Shown here in pieces: positions 8,759-18,138 of a stretch of DNA of 64,000 nt. Below the pieces are notes generated by a model that worked only from the letters and a program-made list of their open reading frames with translations, did not search any database and was not told where the DNA came from. Positions within the stretch are counted from its first letter, which is position 1. The number at the start of each line of letters is the position of its first letter. The translations under genes and the position numbers were made by a program. Origin of the DNA: Candidatus Pelagibacter sp. IMCC9063 (GTDB taxonomy: Bacteria > Pseudomonadota > Alphaproteobacteria > Pelagibacterales > Pelagibacteraceae); assembly GCF_000195085.1 (NCBI RefSeq), contig NC_015380.1:792001-856000 (forward strand), given 5' to 3'.

Positions 8759-8786
8759 TTGACACTTAAAATTAGAACCCTATTAT
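8759..8786 (+). promoter_or_regulatory. Sigma-70-type promoter of dksA
   Basis: TTGACA (8759-8764) is followed by a 16-bp spacer and TATTAT (8781-8786). The start codon ATG is at 8801, giving a leader of only about 8-10 nt with no clear ribosome site. Confidence 0.75.
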
Positions 8787-8800
8787 CCAGCGCTTTACAA

Positions 8801-9217
8801 ATGCCAACAAAATTACCTAAAAATTACAAGCCCACTTCCAAAGAGAAGTATATGTGTGCCAAACACAAAGCTTATTTTAAACAGATGTTATTTAACTGGA
8901 AAAAAGAACTGATAGAGCAAAATAATAGAATTATGTTTAATGACATGGATGACAATTCAGCTTCTGCTGATATTGTTGACCAAGCTACTTCAGTATCTGG
9001 AAAAACAGTAGAGATGAGAACAGTTAATAGAAACAAAAAACTTATTACTAAAATAGATTCGGCTGTAAATAAAATTGAAGAAGGGACTTACGGGTATTGT
9101 GAAGAAACAGGTGAAGAAATAGGTTTAAAGAGACTTGTGGCAAGACCCATAGCTAGTTTAACGGTAGAAGCTCAAGAAAAACACGAGAAGCAAGAAAAGA
9201 TTTTTGCGGATAACTAA
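8801..9217 (+). CDS. dksA: DksA-type RNA polymerase-binding regulator, zinc cysteines mostly lost
   Basis: This 138-residue protein should enter the RNA polymerase secondary channel and tune transcription together with (p)ppGpp. The coiled-coil tip residues are present as D57, D60 and A62 (ADIVDQAT). In the zinc-finger region only C100 (YGYCEETG) remains. The other three cysteine positions are T103, T121 and A124, as in several alphaproteobacterial DksA proteins, so it is probably zinc-free. I chose the ATG at 8801. A TTG in frame at 8759 is the -35 box of the promoter. The 3' end overlaps the GST gene by 4 bp. Confidence 0.88.
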   Translation: MPTKLPKNYKPTSKEKYMCAKHKAYFKQMLFNWKKELIEQNNRIMFNDMDDNSASADIVDQATSVSGKTVEMRTVNRNKKLITKIDSAVNKIEEGTYGYCEETGEEIGLKRLVARPIASLTVEAQEKHEKQEKIFADN

Positions 9218-9834
9218 ATTCCGGGAACTGTCTCGCCTTTTTTTAAAAGATCATATCCTTTAATAACCGCTTCTCTTTTGGAGATATCCAAATACCATCT
9301 ACTTAAGTTTTTAAAATTTTTAAGACCAATGTCATGCCAATCATGTCGCGCGATCCATGGAAAAGTTGCAATATCTGCGATCGTATAATTTTCTCCCGCC
9401 AAGTACTTGGATTGACCAAGACGTACATCTAGATCTTCATAAATTCTTTTAGCAATTTTAAAATATCTTTCTTCCCCAAATTCACTTTTACCGGAGTTGT
9501 AATGATGAAATTGATGGTGCTGACCTAGCATAGGACCAACGTAAGCCATTTGACCCATTAACCATTGATTGATAGTTAGTCTTTCGCTTTTATCATAAAA
9601 CTTTTCACTTTTTTCACCCAGGTATATGAGGATTGCCCCTGACTCAAAAACTGAAATCTCCCCATCTTTAATAACTGGAATTTTACTAAAAGGACTAATT
9701 TTTCTAAATTCTGGATTAAACTGATCGTCTTTGTTGATGTTTATTTTTGTAACCTTATATTCAAGTCCAATTTCCTCAAGCATAATTGAAATTTTTTGAC
9801 CATTGGGTGTATTCGCAGTTAAAAGATCAATCAT
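9214..9834 (-). CDS. Glutathione S-transferase (YfcG/YghU-like)
   Basis: The 206-residue protein has an N-terminal thioredoxin-like domain with TANTPNGQKISIMLEE (residues 5-20), the N-P-N-G tract typical of Nu-class GSTs, and the glutathione-binding VFESGAIL near 62-69. A helical C-terminal domain follows with the conserved DIATFPW. Such enzymes have disulfide reductase or peroxidase activity with glutathione. It is convergent with dksA and divergent from the DsbA-like isomerase gene (49-bp gap). The precise substrate is not deducible. Confidence 0.85.
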   Translation of the reverse strand: MIDLLTANTPNGQKISIMLEEIGLEYKVTKININKDDQFNPEFRKISPFSKIPVIKDGEISVFESGAILIYLGEKSEKFYDKSERLTINQWLMGQMAYVGPMLGQHHQFHHYNSGKSEFGEERYFKIAKRIYEDLDVRLGQSKYLAGENYTIADIATFPWIARHDWHDIGLKNFKNLSRWYLDISKREAVIKGYDLLKKGETVPGI

Positions 9835-9883
9835 TTTCTTAATATATATTTAATTAACTTTAATTAAAGGTATAAATATCAAA

Positions 9884-10486
9884 ATGAAAATAGAATATTA
9901 TTATAGCGTGGCATCTCCTTATGCCTACTTAGGTGTAAATAAATTTCAAGAACTTGTAAAAAAATACTCATTGGAAGTAGATGAAAAACCTTTTGATTTA
10001 GTGGGAATAGTTTTTCCTGCAACAGGAGGAGTGCCAGTTCCTAAAAGAGACCCATCAAGACAGGCCTATAGATTATTAGAGATAGAGAGATACGGAAAAA
10101 AATTAAATGTTAATATTAATAAACAGCCTAAATTTTTCCCTCCCGCAGACCCACATAAAGCTGCCTTGTTTGCTATTGCTACAATCAAAAATGGCTTTAG
10201 TCTGGATTTTGGAAAATCAGTATTAACTAAGCTTTGGTCAGAAGAGCAGGACATATCTTCCGATTCAACGTTAGAAACAACTTGTAAGGAGCTAGGGTTG
10301 TCTTTTGCTGATCTTAAAAAAGATATAGACAATGAGGCCATTAAGAGCGTCTATTTATCAAATTCTAAGGAGGCTATTAGCAAAGGTGTGTTTGGAGCCC
10401 CTTCATTTATCATAGATAATGAGCTTTTTTGGGGACAAGATAGACTTGATTTTTTAGAAGACAAGATTAAATCTCTTCAAAAGTAA
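9884..10486 (+). CDS. DsbA-fold isomerase (2-hydroxychromene-2-carboxylate isomerase family)
   Basis: The 200-residue protein has the thioredoxin-fold opening YYYSVASPYAYLG. The SPY segment takes the place of a CxxC, and the C-terminal GVFGAPSFIIDNELFWGQDRL contains the cis-proline loop. This matches the HCCA isomerase / kappa-GST family, which uses glutathione. In the marine-bacterial context the aromatic substrate of the founding enzyme is unlikely, so the biological reaction is unknown. The tolC-like gene starts one base after its stop, so both are probably cotranscribed. Confidence 0.82.
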   Translation: MKIEYYYSVASPYAYLGVNKFQELVKKYSLEVDEKPFDLVGIVFPATGGVPVPKRDPSRQAYRLLEIERYGKKLNVNINKQPKFFPPADPHKAALFAIATIKNGFSLDFGKSVLTKLWSEEQDISSDSTLETTCKELGLSFADLKKDIDNEAIKSVYLSNSKEAISKGVFGAPSFIIDNELFWGQDRLDFLEDKIKSLQK

Positions 10487-10487
10487 A

Positions 10488-11828
10488 ATGCGATTTGTAA
10501 TAAATTTTTTATGTTTTTGTATTTTTGTAACGCATGCATATGCGGAGGAGAATTTATTTAATTCTCTAGCTTCTTCTTATTTAAGCAATCCTCAGCTGAA
10601 TTCACAAAGAGAAAAAACAAAAGCAGTAGATGAAACTCTCATTCAGGCTTATAGTAATTTCAAACCATCCATAGAGGGGTCTGCAGAGATAGTAGATTCA
10701 ATAAACAAAAATACAACTACATATAACGGTTCTTCCGTTTCAGATTCAAATTCACAAATACAGACCAACTCGATAACTGTAACTCAAAAACTATTTCAAG
10801 GAATACCCAATGCACAGAAATATAAAAAAGCTGTTGATATTTCTAGATATGAACTCAAAAATATAGAACAAGAAGTTCTTTTTAAAACAATAGAATCTTT
10901 TACAGAAGTTTTATTATTTGAAAAACAAGTATTGATTAACAATGACAACCTAAATCTTTCCGATAAACAAGTGGAGTTAGACAAGGCAAGATACAATAAA
11001 GGATTGTTAAAATTATCTGACTTAGCGCAATCAGAAGCTTCGTTAGCATCAGCAAAAGCAAAACTTTTAAGTTCAAAAAATGACTTGGCAATAAGTAAAA
11101 ATAATTTTAAAAATATTATTGGCTATGAACCCAAAGACCTTAAGAATCCAAATTTAAAAAGTATAAAAATTCCACAATCATTAAATGATACTATTTCTGA
11201 ATCTCAAAAACAAAATGTTCAGCTGTTAATCTCAGAGCTAAAAGTAAAGAAAGCAAAGTACGATTATAATAGTAACATTGAAGATGCATTTGCTCCTAAG
11301 GCATCAGTATCTTTTAAAGTTTCAGAATATGATGAGTTTAGCTCTTCTTATGACAAAAGAACCAAAACAGAAGCCTCCGCAAAAATTTCCATTCCAGTTT
11401 ATTCAGGTGGCAAGGGATATTCTTTAGTTAAAGAAAAGCAGGCATTGAAGATTAGCGCGGAACTTGATTATGAAGACGCCAAAAACAATTCAGTAAAAGT
11501 TGCCTCATCATCTTGGTCTAATTTCAAACTTGCTGAAAGTAAATTACAATTAGCTAAGGCGCAATTAAAAGCATCAGAAATAGCTTACGAAGGTATTATC
11601 CAAGAGTATGAATCTGGACAAAGAACTACACTCGATGTTTTAAACTCTAGAGGTTTTTTGTTGGCATCAAGATTAAATTTAATTAATTCAGAAAGAGAAC
11701 AGATTCTTTCAACCTTTAACTTACTTAAAATCACTGGAAATCTAACAGCAAGTTATCTTAATTTAGAAGCCAAGGTCTACGACCCAAAAGAAATTTATAA
11801 AAAAAGCTGGATTAGACACATTTTTTAG
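10488..11828 (+). CDS. tolC: TolC-family outer-membrane channel protein
   Basis: The 446-residue protein begins with a signal peptide ending around HAYA-EE (cleavage after residue 19). Two similar halves of long coiled-coil helices and short beta segments follow, as in TolC/OprM proteins. NSRGFLLASRLNLINSER near the C-terminus matches the helical repeat of the family. It forms the outer-membrane exit duct for type I secretion or RND efflux. No inner-membrane partner is adjacent; the RND protein at 29.6-32.1 kb is of the HpnN/MMPL type and need not be the partner. Confidence 0.85.
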   Translation: MRFVINFLCFCIFVTHAYAEENLFNSLASSYLSNPQLNSQREKTKAVDETLIQAYSNFKPSIEGSAEIVDSINKNTTTYNGSSVSDSNSQIQTNSITVTQKLFQGIPNAQKYKKAVDISRYELKNIEQEVLFKTIESFTEVLLFEKQVLINNDNLNLSDKQVELDKARYNKGLLKLSDLAQSEASLASAKAKLLSSKNDLAISKNNFKNIIGYEPKDLKNPNLKSIKIPQSLNDTISESQKQNVQLLISELKVKKAKYDYNSNIEDAFAPKASVSFKVSEYDEFSSSYDKRTKTEASAKISIPVYSGGKGYSLVKEKQALKISAELDYEDAKNNSVKVASSSWSNFKLAESKLQLAKAQLKASEIAYEGIIQEYESGQRTTLDVLNSRGFLLASRLNLINSEREQILSTFNLLKITGNLTASYLNLEAKVYDPKEIYKKSWIRHIF

Positions 11829-11875
11829 TAAAAAAACTCAATAAATCAGTTGTTTATTTAATAGTTTGAAAATAA

Positions 11876-11890
11876 GAACAAAATGTGTAC
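11876..11890 (+). promoter_or_regulatory. SOS-like operator before recA
   Basis: GAAC-N7-GTAC, one base off the GAAC-N7-GAAC box found before umuD. It sits 48 bp before the recA ATG. The spacer begins AAAAT as in the umuD box. Confidence 0.65.
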
Positions 11891-11938
11891 ATTTGTTTTA
11901 TAGATTCGTTTAATCAAAAAATAAAAAAGGAAAAAAAA

Positions 11939-13069
11939 ATGGCAAAAAAAGAAGGTAACTTAAAGGTAGTAAATGAGGCTCACACTGATGACAAAGAAAG
12001 ACAAAAATCTTTAGATGCAGCAATTAGTCAAATAGATTCAAACTTTGGAAAAGGCTCTGTAATGAAGCTTGGCCAAAGACAAGTAATGGATATTGAGTCA
12101 ATTTCAACAGGTTCGTTGAGTCTAGATATAGCTTTAGGGATAGGTGGATTGCCAAAGAGTAGAATTGTTGAAATTTATGGACCAGAATCCTCAGGAAAAA
12201 CAACTTTAGCTTTACAAGTTATTGCAGAAGCGCAGAAAAGTGGTGGAACATGTGCGTTTATCGATGCTGAACATGCTTTAGACCCAAGTTATGCAAAAAA
12301 ACTAGGTGTAAACACTACAGATTTATTAATCTCTCAACCAGATACTGGAGAGCAGGCTTTAGAAATAACAGACACATTAGTTAGATCTGGTGCAATTTCA
12401 GTATTAGTAGTTGATTCTGTTGCTGCTCTAACTCCTAGAGCTGAGCTTGAAGGAGAAATGGGCGATCATCACATGGGACTACAAGCTCGTTTAATGAGTC
12501 AGGCCTTGAGAAAATTAACGGGAAGTATTTCAAAATCTAATACAATGGTTATCTTTATTAACCAAATAAGAATGAAAATTGGAGTAATGTTTGGAAGTCC
12601 AGAAACAACTGCTGGAGGAAATGCTTTAAAATTTTATTCATCCGTTAGATTGGATATCAGAAGAATTGGTGCAATTAAAGACGGAGATGAAATTGTAGGA
12701 AATCAAACTAGAGTGAAGGTGGTAAAAAATAAAGTTGCACCTCCATTTAAGGTAGTTGAATTTGATATTATGTATGGAAAAGGTATAAGTAAATTGGGAG
12801 AGTTAATTGATCTTGGTGCCAAAGCCGACATTGTTGAAAAAGCAGGAGCTTGGTATTCTTATAAAGGAGAAAAAATAGGTCAGGGTAAAGAAAACTCTAA
12901 AGAGTATCTAATAAACAATCCTAAAATATCAGCAGAAATTGAAATGGCTATTAGAGCTAATGCCGGATTGATATCTGATAAAATGATGGGAAACCCTTCG
13001 CCAAAAGAAAAAATAGAAACTGAAGAGAATTCTAAAAATACAAAAGATACTAAGGAATTAGATAAGTAA
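11939..13069 (+). CDS. recA: RecA recombinase
   Basis: The 376-residue protein catalyses ATP-driven strand exchange and triggers LexA and UmuD self-cleavage. The Walker [10 protein letters not shown], the [15 protein letters not shown] segment, the L1 [20 protein letters not shown] and the L2 [20 protein letters not shown] loops are all present. The C-terminus is charged. I chose the ATG at 11939, preceded by AAAAAGG. An upstream in-frame GTG at 11885 lies inside the SOS operator and adds a non-conserved extension. A terminator follows. Confidence 0.98.
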   Translation: MAKKEGNLKVVNEAHTDDKERQKSLDAAISQIDSNFGKGSVMKLGQRQVMDIESISTGSLSLDIALGIGGLPKSRIVEIYGPESSGKTTLALQVIAEAQKSGGTCAFIDAEHALDPSYAKKLGVNTTDLLISQPDTGEQALEITDTLVRSGAISVLVVDSVAALTPRAELEGEMGDHHMGLQARLMSQALRKLTGSISKSNTMVIFINQIRMKIGVMFGSPETTAGGNALKFYSSVRLDIRRIGAIKDGDEIVGNQTRVKVVKNKVAPPFKVVEFDIMYGKGISKLGELIDLGAKADIVEKAGAWYSYKGEKIGQGKENSKEYLINNPKISAEIEMAIRANAGLISDKMMGNPSPKEKIETEENSKNTKDTKELDK

Positions 13070-13104
13070 AAAAACTTTATTATTAGCCATCTTAAAGCTA
13101 GATA

Positions 13105-13129
13105 AGAGCACCTTTGTAGGGTGCTTTTG
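13105..13129 (+). terminator. Intrinsic terminator after recA
   Basis: The stem AGCACC (13107-13112) pairs with GGTGCT (13120-13125) across a seven-base loop and is followed by TTT. Confidence 0.8.
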
Positions 13130-13171
13130 TCTTGTATGGACTTCTATTTTAAAAACTGTATTTATTAAAAT

Positions 13172-15874
13172 ATGAGTAACAAAACACTTCAGGATGTAAG
13201 AAAGACTTTTAAAGATTTTTTTAAAGCGAACGATCACCAGATAGTTGATTCCAGCCCGCTAGTACCACAAAACGATCCTACCTTAATGTTTGCAAACTCT
13301 GGAATGGTTCAGTTTAAGAATGTTTTTACGGGTCTGGAGCAAAGAGATTATAAGAGAGCCACAACCGCGCAAAAATGTGTTCGTGCAGGAGGAAAACACA
13401 ATGATTTAGAAAATGTAGGATTTACACCTAGGCACCATACTTTTTTTGAGATGTTGGGAAACTTTTCATTTGGAGATTATTTTAAAGAAGAGGCAATCAA
13501 TTATGCTTGGCAATTAATTACTAAGGAATATTCCTTACCTAAAGATAAATTGTATGTGACTGTTTTTTCAGAAGATCAAGAAGCTTATGATTTATGGCAC
13601 AAAATAACGGGTTTTAATGAAGATAGAATAATAAAAATACCAACGTCAGACAATTTTTGGTCAATGGGTGACACAGGACCATGTGGACCTTGTTCCGAAA
13701 TATTTTATGATCACGGAGATCATTTGTTTGGTGGATTGCCAGGAACCAAAGATGAAGATGGAGATAGATTTATTGAAATTTGGAATTTGGTATTTATGCA
13801 ATATGAGCAGGTATCAAAAGATAAAAGAATTAACTTACCCAAACCTTCAGTTGATACTGGAATGGGATTGGAACGAATGACTGCTGTTTTACAAGGAACA
13901 CATGATAATTACCAAATTGATTTGTTTAAAAAAATTATTTTAGATACGGAAAGTTTGTTTGAACAAAAGTTATCTGAAAAAAATACTGCAAGTTACCGTG
14001 TAATAGCAGATCACCTTAGGGCTTCTGCTTTTCTAATTTCAGATGGTGTACTGCCATCTAATGAAGGGCGTGGTTACGTTTTACGAAGAATAATGCGTAG
14101 AGCGATGAGGCATAGTAATGTTTTGGGTAAAACAGATCCAATTTTATACAAAGTGTTACCAACTATTATTGAATTAATGAAAGAAGAATATCCCCAATTA
14201 GAAAATGCAAAAGATTTGATAAAAGAAACAGTTGTTACAGAAGAGGAGAGATTCTCGTCATTACTAAAAAATGGATTAAAAATTTTAAATGATGAAGTGA
14301 AGAAAATAAAAGATGAAACCTTACCGGGCTCGGTTGCATTTAAGCTTTATGACACATACGGTTTTCCAGTTGATTTAACCCAAGATGTTTTAAAAGAAAA
14401 AAATATCAAGATTGATCATGACGAGTTTAAAAAATTAAGAGAACAAAGCAAAGTAGAGGCTAGAGCTAGCTGGAAAGGTACAGGCTCAGTGGGAATAGAT
14501 AAAATTTGGTTTGAGATTGTATCTGGTCAAAACAAAGAAAAATTAGCTGATACAGAGTTTTTTGGGTATGGATCTGATCAAATTGAATCTAAGTTATTAT
14601 CCATAGTGAAAGAAAAAAAAGCTTCTCTTGAAATTAGGGAAGGAGACTCTGCAAGTTTAATTTTTAACCAAACAGTATTCTATGCAGAATCTGGTGGACA
14701 GATATCAGACACTGGTACAATTGAATCTAATGAAGTTTTATTTGAAGTCAGTGATACTCAAAAGATTTTTGGAACTTTTTATGTGCATTCAGGCGTGGTT
14801 AAAAAAGGAACGCTTAAACTAGGAGATAATTTTATTTTAAAAATCGACAAAAAAAGAAGAGACAAGATTAAATGTAATCACTCAGCAACTCATTTGTTGC
14901 ATGCTGCACTAAGGGAAAAGCTTGGAAAACACGTATCCCAAAAAGGTTCATATGTTGGACCTGATAGATTAAGATTTGACTTTAGTCATTCAAAACCAAT
15001 TAGCAAACAGGAGATTGTGGAATTAAATAAGAATGTAAATGCTGTGGTAATCAATGGTGGTGAGGTCAAAACTACACTAATGACGCCCAAAAAAGCTATT
15101 GAACAAGGAGCTATGGCGCTTTTTGGAGAAAAATATGGAGATGAGGTTCGAGTAGTAACAATGGGTAATTTTAATAACAAGACTTTTTCAATAGAGCTTT
15201 GTGGAGGAACTCATGTCACTGAACTGTCTACTATTGATAATTTTGAGATCATTAACGAGTCTTCCATTGCTTCTGGTGTGAGAAGAATAGAAGCGTTGAG
15301 AGGAGACGAGCTCTCTACCCATAAACAATCTTTAAATAAATTGGCCAAAGAGAAAGAAACTAGTCTGAATTCACAGATTAAGGGTTTGGAAAGTAATATA
15401 AAAAAACTAAATGGTAACCTAGAAGATTTTAAAGATTTTTCGCCAGAAGTAAAATTGGTTAAACTAAAATCTTTGTATGAATCTTTATATAAAAAAAACA
15501 TTCTTCAAGACTCTAAAAAAAATATTATTAAAGATTATCCACTCAAAGACTTAACAGTTCGAATTCAATATATTTATGGTCTTTCTGGAAAAGATTTGAG
15601 AACCATTGTAGATGATAATAAAAAAGAAATTGGTAGTTCTGCTGTTTTTACTTTCAGCGAGCTTGATAATAAACTAAATATAGCAGTTGGTATTACGGAC
15701 GAACTTACAAATAATTTAGATGCTTCTTTTTTTGCTAAAGAAATATCTAAATTCCTTAAAGGTAAGGGGGGAGGTGGAAGGAAAGATTTTGCTCAAGCAG
15801 GAGGAGAGCCCCCATCTAATTTAAAGACTGTTTATGATTTTGTTCTAAAGTTAGTAGAAACAAAAATTAATTAA
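13172..15874 (+). CDS. alaS: Alanyl-tRNA synthetase
   Basis: The 900-residue enzyme charges tRNA-Ala. The class II core is at the N-terminus with FTPRHHTFFEMLGNFSFGDY and the motif 2/3 region (VDTGMGLERM). The editing domain contains HSATHLLHAAL with the HxxxH zinc ligands and CGGTHV. The C-terminal C-Ala domain ends with KGGGGRKDFAQAGG, which is conserved. Length is close to the family norm of about 875. It is convergent with the GT9 gene with a 4-bp overlap. recA-alaS adjacency is common in bacteria. Confidence 0.98.
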   Translation: MSNKTLQDVRKTFKDFFKANDHQIVDSSPLVPQNDPTLMFANSGMVQFKNVFTGLEQRDYKRATTAQKCVRAGGKHNDLENVGFTPRHHTFFEMLGNFSFGDYFKEEAINYAWQLITKEYSLPKDKLYVTVFSEDQEAYDLWHKITGFNEDRIIKIPTSDNFWSMGDTGPCGPCSEIFYDHGDHLFGGLPGTKDEDGDRFIEIWNLVFMQYEQVSKDKRINLPKPSVDTGMGLERMTAVLQGTHDNYQIDLFKKIILDTESLFEQKLSEKNTASYRVIADHLRASAFLISDGVLPSNEGRGYVLRRIMRRAMRHSNVLGKTDPILYKVLPTIIELMKEEYPQLENAKDLIKETVVTEEERFSSLLKNGLKILNDEVKKIKDETLPGSVAFKLYDTYGFPVDLTQDVLKEKNIKIDHDEFKKLREQSKVEARASWKGTGSVGIDKIWFEIVSGQNKEKLADTEFFGYGSDQIESKLLSIVKEKKASLEIREGDSASLIFNQTVFYAESGGQISDTGTIESNEVLFEVSDTQKIFGTFYVHSGVVKKGTLKLGDNFILKIDKKRRDKIKCNHSATHLLHAALREKLGKHVSQKGSYVGPDRLRFDFSHSKPISKQEIVELNKNVNAVVINGGEVKTTLMTPKKAIEQGAMALFGEKYGDEVRVVTMGNFNNKTFSIELCGGTHVTELSTIDNFEIINESSIASGVRRIEALRGDELSTHKQSLNKLAKEKETSLNSQIKGLESNIKKLNGNLEDFKDFSPEVKLVKLKSLYESLYKKNILQDSKKNIIKDYPLKDLTVRIQYIYGLSGKDLRTIVDDNKKEIGSSAVFTFSELDNKLNIAVGITDELTNNLDASFFAKEISKFLKGKGGGGRKDFAQAGGEPPSNLKTVYDFVLKLVETKIN

Positions 15875-16857
15875 ATATTTTTTTCAATAAACTCTATAAT
15901 TTTTTGTGAGTCTAAATTGTCAATAGTTTCTTTATTTTTTTCACAATCATATACAAAAGAGTTGTTTTTTATCGGTTTAAATTTATCTGAATTCTTATTA
16001 AAAAAAACAAACAGCCTTGGATCCGTTAAAGAAAGCATATGCATCACACCATTATCAATGCTAATATTAAAAATCATTTTATTTGCAATTGCCACGACAA
16101 GAGCTGGATTTTGTAATTCAGGACTAGCTAAATGTTCTGGAAAATATGCATTAAAAATGTGTTTTTTTATTAGATTAATTTCTTCTGTATATTTTGGCTC
16201 TATAAAAAAAACAGGTATAAATTTTTTTTCTGCAAAGTGCTGAGCTGTTTTAATAATTTCTATCAATTGAAATTCTTTGATTCTAGTTTTGTGACCTGCT
16301 TTAATGGAAAAACCAACATACCGCTTACTTTCATCAATTAATTTATCAGCTTCTTGTTTGTATTTAGTAGGAATTTTTATTTGAATATTTTTAATATCGA
16401 GTGTTTTATTTAAAAATTTTTCTAAATAGCTAATTACCCTCAATTGAACATGAGGATTTTTTTGAAAAAAACTTATTGGATTACTCAAGACACCTCTGAG
16501 GGCAAAGCTTAAAAAGTACTTGTGTGGTATTTTTTTATATATCAGGGCATTTCTAATTTTTGACTGATTGTCTATAATTAGATCATAAGGTTTTGTATTT
16601 CTAATTTTTTTATCGAATAGATGATTAAACCTAAAGCCGAAATAAAGAGGAAAGTTCTTAATAGTTTGTACATTAGCTGCCTTTAAAGAGCTTAATTTAT
16701 TATCAAACCAAAAATTATTTAAATCATTTCCATAATAGTCGATATTTGGATTTTTAAATTCCTGATTAATTAATTCAAATATTTTGATGAATTGGATTGC
16801 ATCTCCTATTCCACCACCTGCATTAATGATTAGAATATTTTTTATCGGATGTTGCAA
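15871..16857 (-). CDS. GT9-family glycosyltransferase (heptosyltransferase-like)
   Basis: The 328-residue protein opens with ILIINAGGGIGDAIQFI, the GT-B N-terminal motif of the LPS heptosyltransferase family. Around residues 181-190 is VGFSIKAGHKTR, resembling the phosphate-binding start of the second domain. NISIDNGVMHMLSLTDP near 265-281 is the conserved SxDxGxMHxA-type nucleotide-sugar motif. It probably adds a sugar to the LPS core. It lies between alaS and icd without other envelope genes and is somewhat divergent, so donor and acceptor are unknown. Confidence 0.72.
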   Translation of the reverse strand: MQHPIKNILIINAGGGIGDAIQFIKIFELINQEFKNPNIDYYGNDLNNFWFDNKLSSLKAANVQTIKNFPLYFGFRFNHLFDKKIRNTKPYDLIIDNQSKIRNALIYKKIPHKYFLSFALRGVLSNPISFFQKNPHVQLRVISYLEKFLNKTLDIKNIQIKIPTKYKQEADKLIDESKRYVGFSIKAGHKTRIKEFQLIEIIKTAQHFAEKKFIPVFFIEPKYTEEINLIKKHIFNAYFPEHLASPELQNPALVVAIANKMIFNISIDNGVMHMLSLTDPRLFVFFNKNSDKFKPIKNNSFVYDCEKNKETIDNLDSQKIIEFIEKNI

Positions 16858-16859
16858 AT

Positions 16860-18074
16860 TTAATTTAATTTGCTTTGTAGGTTTTTGTTGATTGCTTCTA
16901 AAAATTGGCTGGTTGTTAAGAATTTTTGTTCCCCACCAACTAAAACAGCTAGGTCTTTCGTCATTTCACCTGTTTCAACTGTTTCTACGCAAGTTTGCTC
17001 AAGAGCATGAGCAAAATCTATTAATTCCTGATTACCATCTAATTTACCTCTATGTGCCAAACCTCTCGTCCATGCAAATATTGAAGCAACAGGATTGGTT
17101 GAAGTCTCATTTCCTTTTTGATGCTCTCTATAGTGTCTAGTAACTGTTCCATGTGCTGCCTCTGATTCAACAGTTTTTCCATCTGGAGTCATTAAGACGC
17201 TAGTCATTAATCCCAAGGAGCCATATCCTTGCGCAACAGTATCACACTGAACATCGCCATCATAATTTTTGCAAGCCCAAACATAACCACCACTCCATTT
17301 CATTGCACAAGCTACCATATCATCAATAAGTCTATGCTCGTATGTAAGTTTATGTTTTGCAAATTCATCTTTAAATTCATTGTCAAAAATTTCTTGGAAT
17401 AAGTCTTTAAACCTTCCATCGTAAGTTTTTAAAATTGTATTTTTAGTCGATAAATATACAGGCCATTTTCTTAACAAGCCATAATTCATGCAAGATCTAG
17501 CAAAATCTTTAATCGATTCATCTAAGTTATACATTGTCATGGCTATTCCAGACCCTGGAAAGTCAAAGACATCATGCTCAACTGTGTCGTTACCATCTTC
17601 CGATGTCCATTTAACAGTAAGCTTTCCTTTACCGGGAACTTTAAAATCTGTTGCTCTATATTGATCTCCATAGGCATGCCTTCCAATAACGATTGGATCT
17701 GTCCAGCCTGGTACTAATCTTGGAACATTTTTCATAATGATTGGTTCTCTAAAGATAGTTCCACCTAAAATATTTCTAATAGTCCCGTTGGGAGACTTCC
17801 ACATTTTTTTTAATTTGAATTCTTCAACTCTAGCTTCATCAGGAGTTATGGTCGCACATTTTACACCAACACCATATTTTTTTATTTCATTAGCGCTATC
17901 TATGGTGATTTGGTCATCAGTCTTATCACGACTTTCCATTCCCAAATCAAAGTACTTCAACTCAACATCAAGGTATGGAAGGATTAGTTTATTCTTAATA
18001 AATTCCCAGATAATCCTGGTCATCTCATCACCGTCAAGCTCTACTACTGGATTTTTAACTTTTATTTTTGCCAT
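16860..18074 (-). CDS. icd: Isocitrate dehydrogenase, NADP-dependent (homodimeric type)
   Basis: The 404-residue enzyme converts isocitrate to 2-oxoglutarate, giving NADPH and CO2. It starts [20 protein letters not shown], characteristic of the eukaryote-like NADP-IDH of alphaproteobacteria. Substrate-binding [13 protein letters not shown] and the metal-ligand region [24 protein letters not shown] are intact, as is the NADP-side [11 protein letters not shown] chose the ATG at 18074; an upstream in-frame start adds 18 non-conserved residues. It is divergent from psd (64-bp gap). Confidence 0.96.
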   Translation of the reverse strand: MAKIKVKNPVVELDGDEMTRIIWEFIKNKLILPYLDVELKYFDLGMESRDKTDDQITIDSANEIKKYGVGVKCATITPDEARVEEFKLKKMWKSPNGTIRNILGGTIFREPIIMKNVPRLVPGWTDPIVIGRHAYGDQYRATDFKVPGKGKLTVKWTSEDGNDTVEHDVFDFPGSGIAMTMYNLDESIKDFARSCMNYGLLRKWPVYLSTKNTILKTYDGRFKDLFQEIFDNEFKDEFAKHKLTYEHRLIDDMVACAMKWSGGYVWACKNYDGDVQCDTVAQGYGSLGLMTSVLMTPDGKTVESEAAHGTVTRHYREHQKGNETSTNPVASIFAWTRGLAHRGKLDGNQELIDFAHALEQTCVETVETGEMTKDLAVLVGGEQKFLTTSQFLEAINKNLQSKLN

Positions 18075-18138
18075 GTTATTAGTTAATTTAAGAAAATGTG
18101 TTATATACAAATCAAAAAATTTAATCAATTATAATTTA

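Noticed and set aside
8759-8800. TTG start for dksA
   Set aside because: The TTG is the -35 box of a good promoter; the family start fits the ATG at 8801.
11885-11938. Upstream GTG start for recA
   Set aside because: It falls in the SOS operator and adds residues not found in RecA; the ATG at 11939 has a ribosome site.
14986-15501. Minus-strand ORFs over alaS
   Set aside because: They are shadows of the conserved alaS frame with no start signal or protein-like features.
17737-18138. Long N-terminal extension of psd
   Set aside because: The open frame runs antisense through icd and has no similarity to decarboxylases; the true start is 18139.
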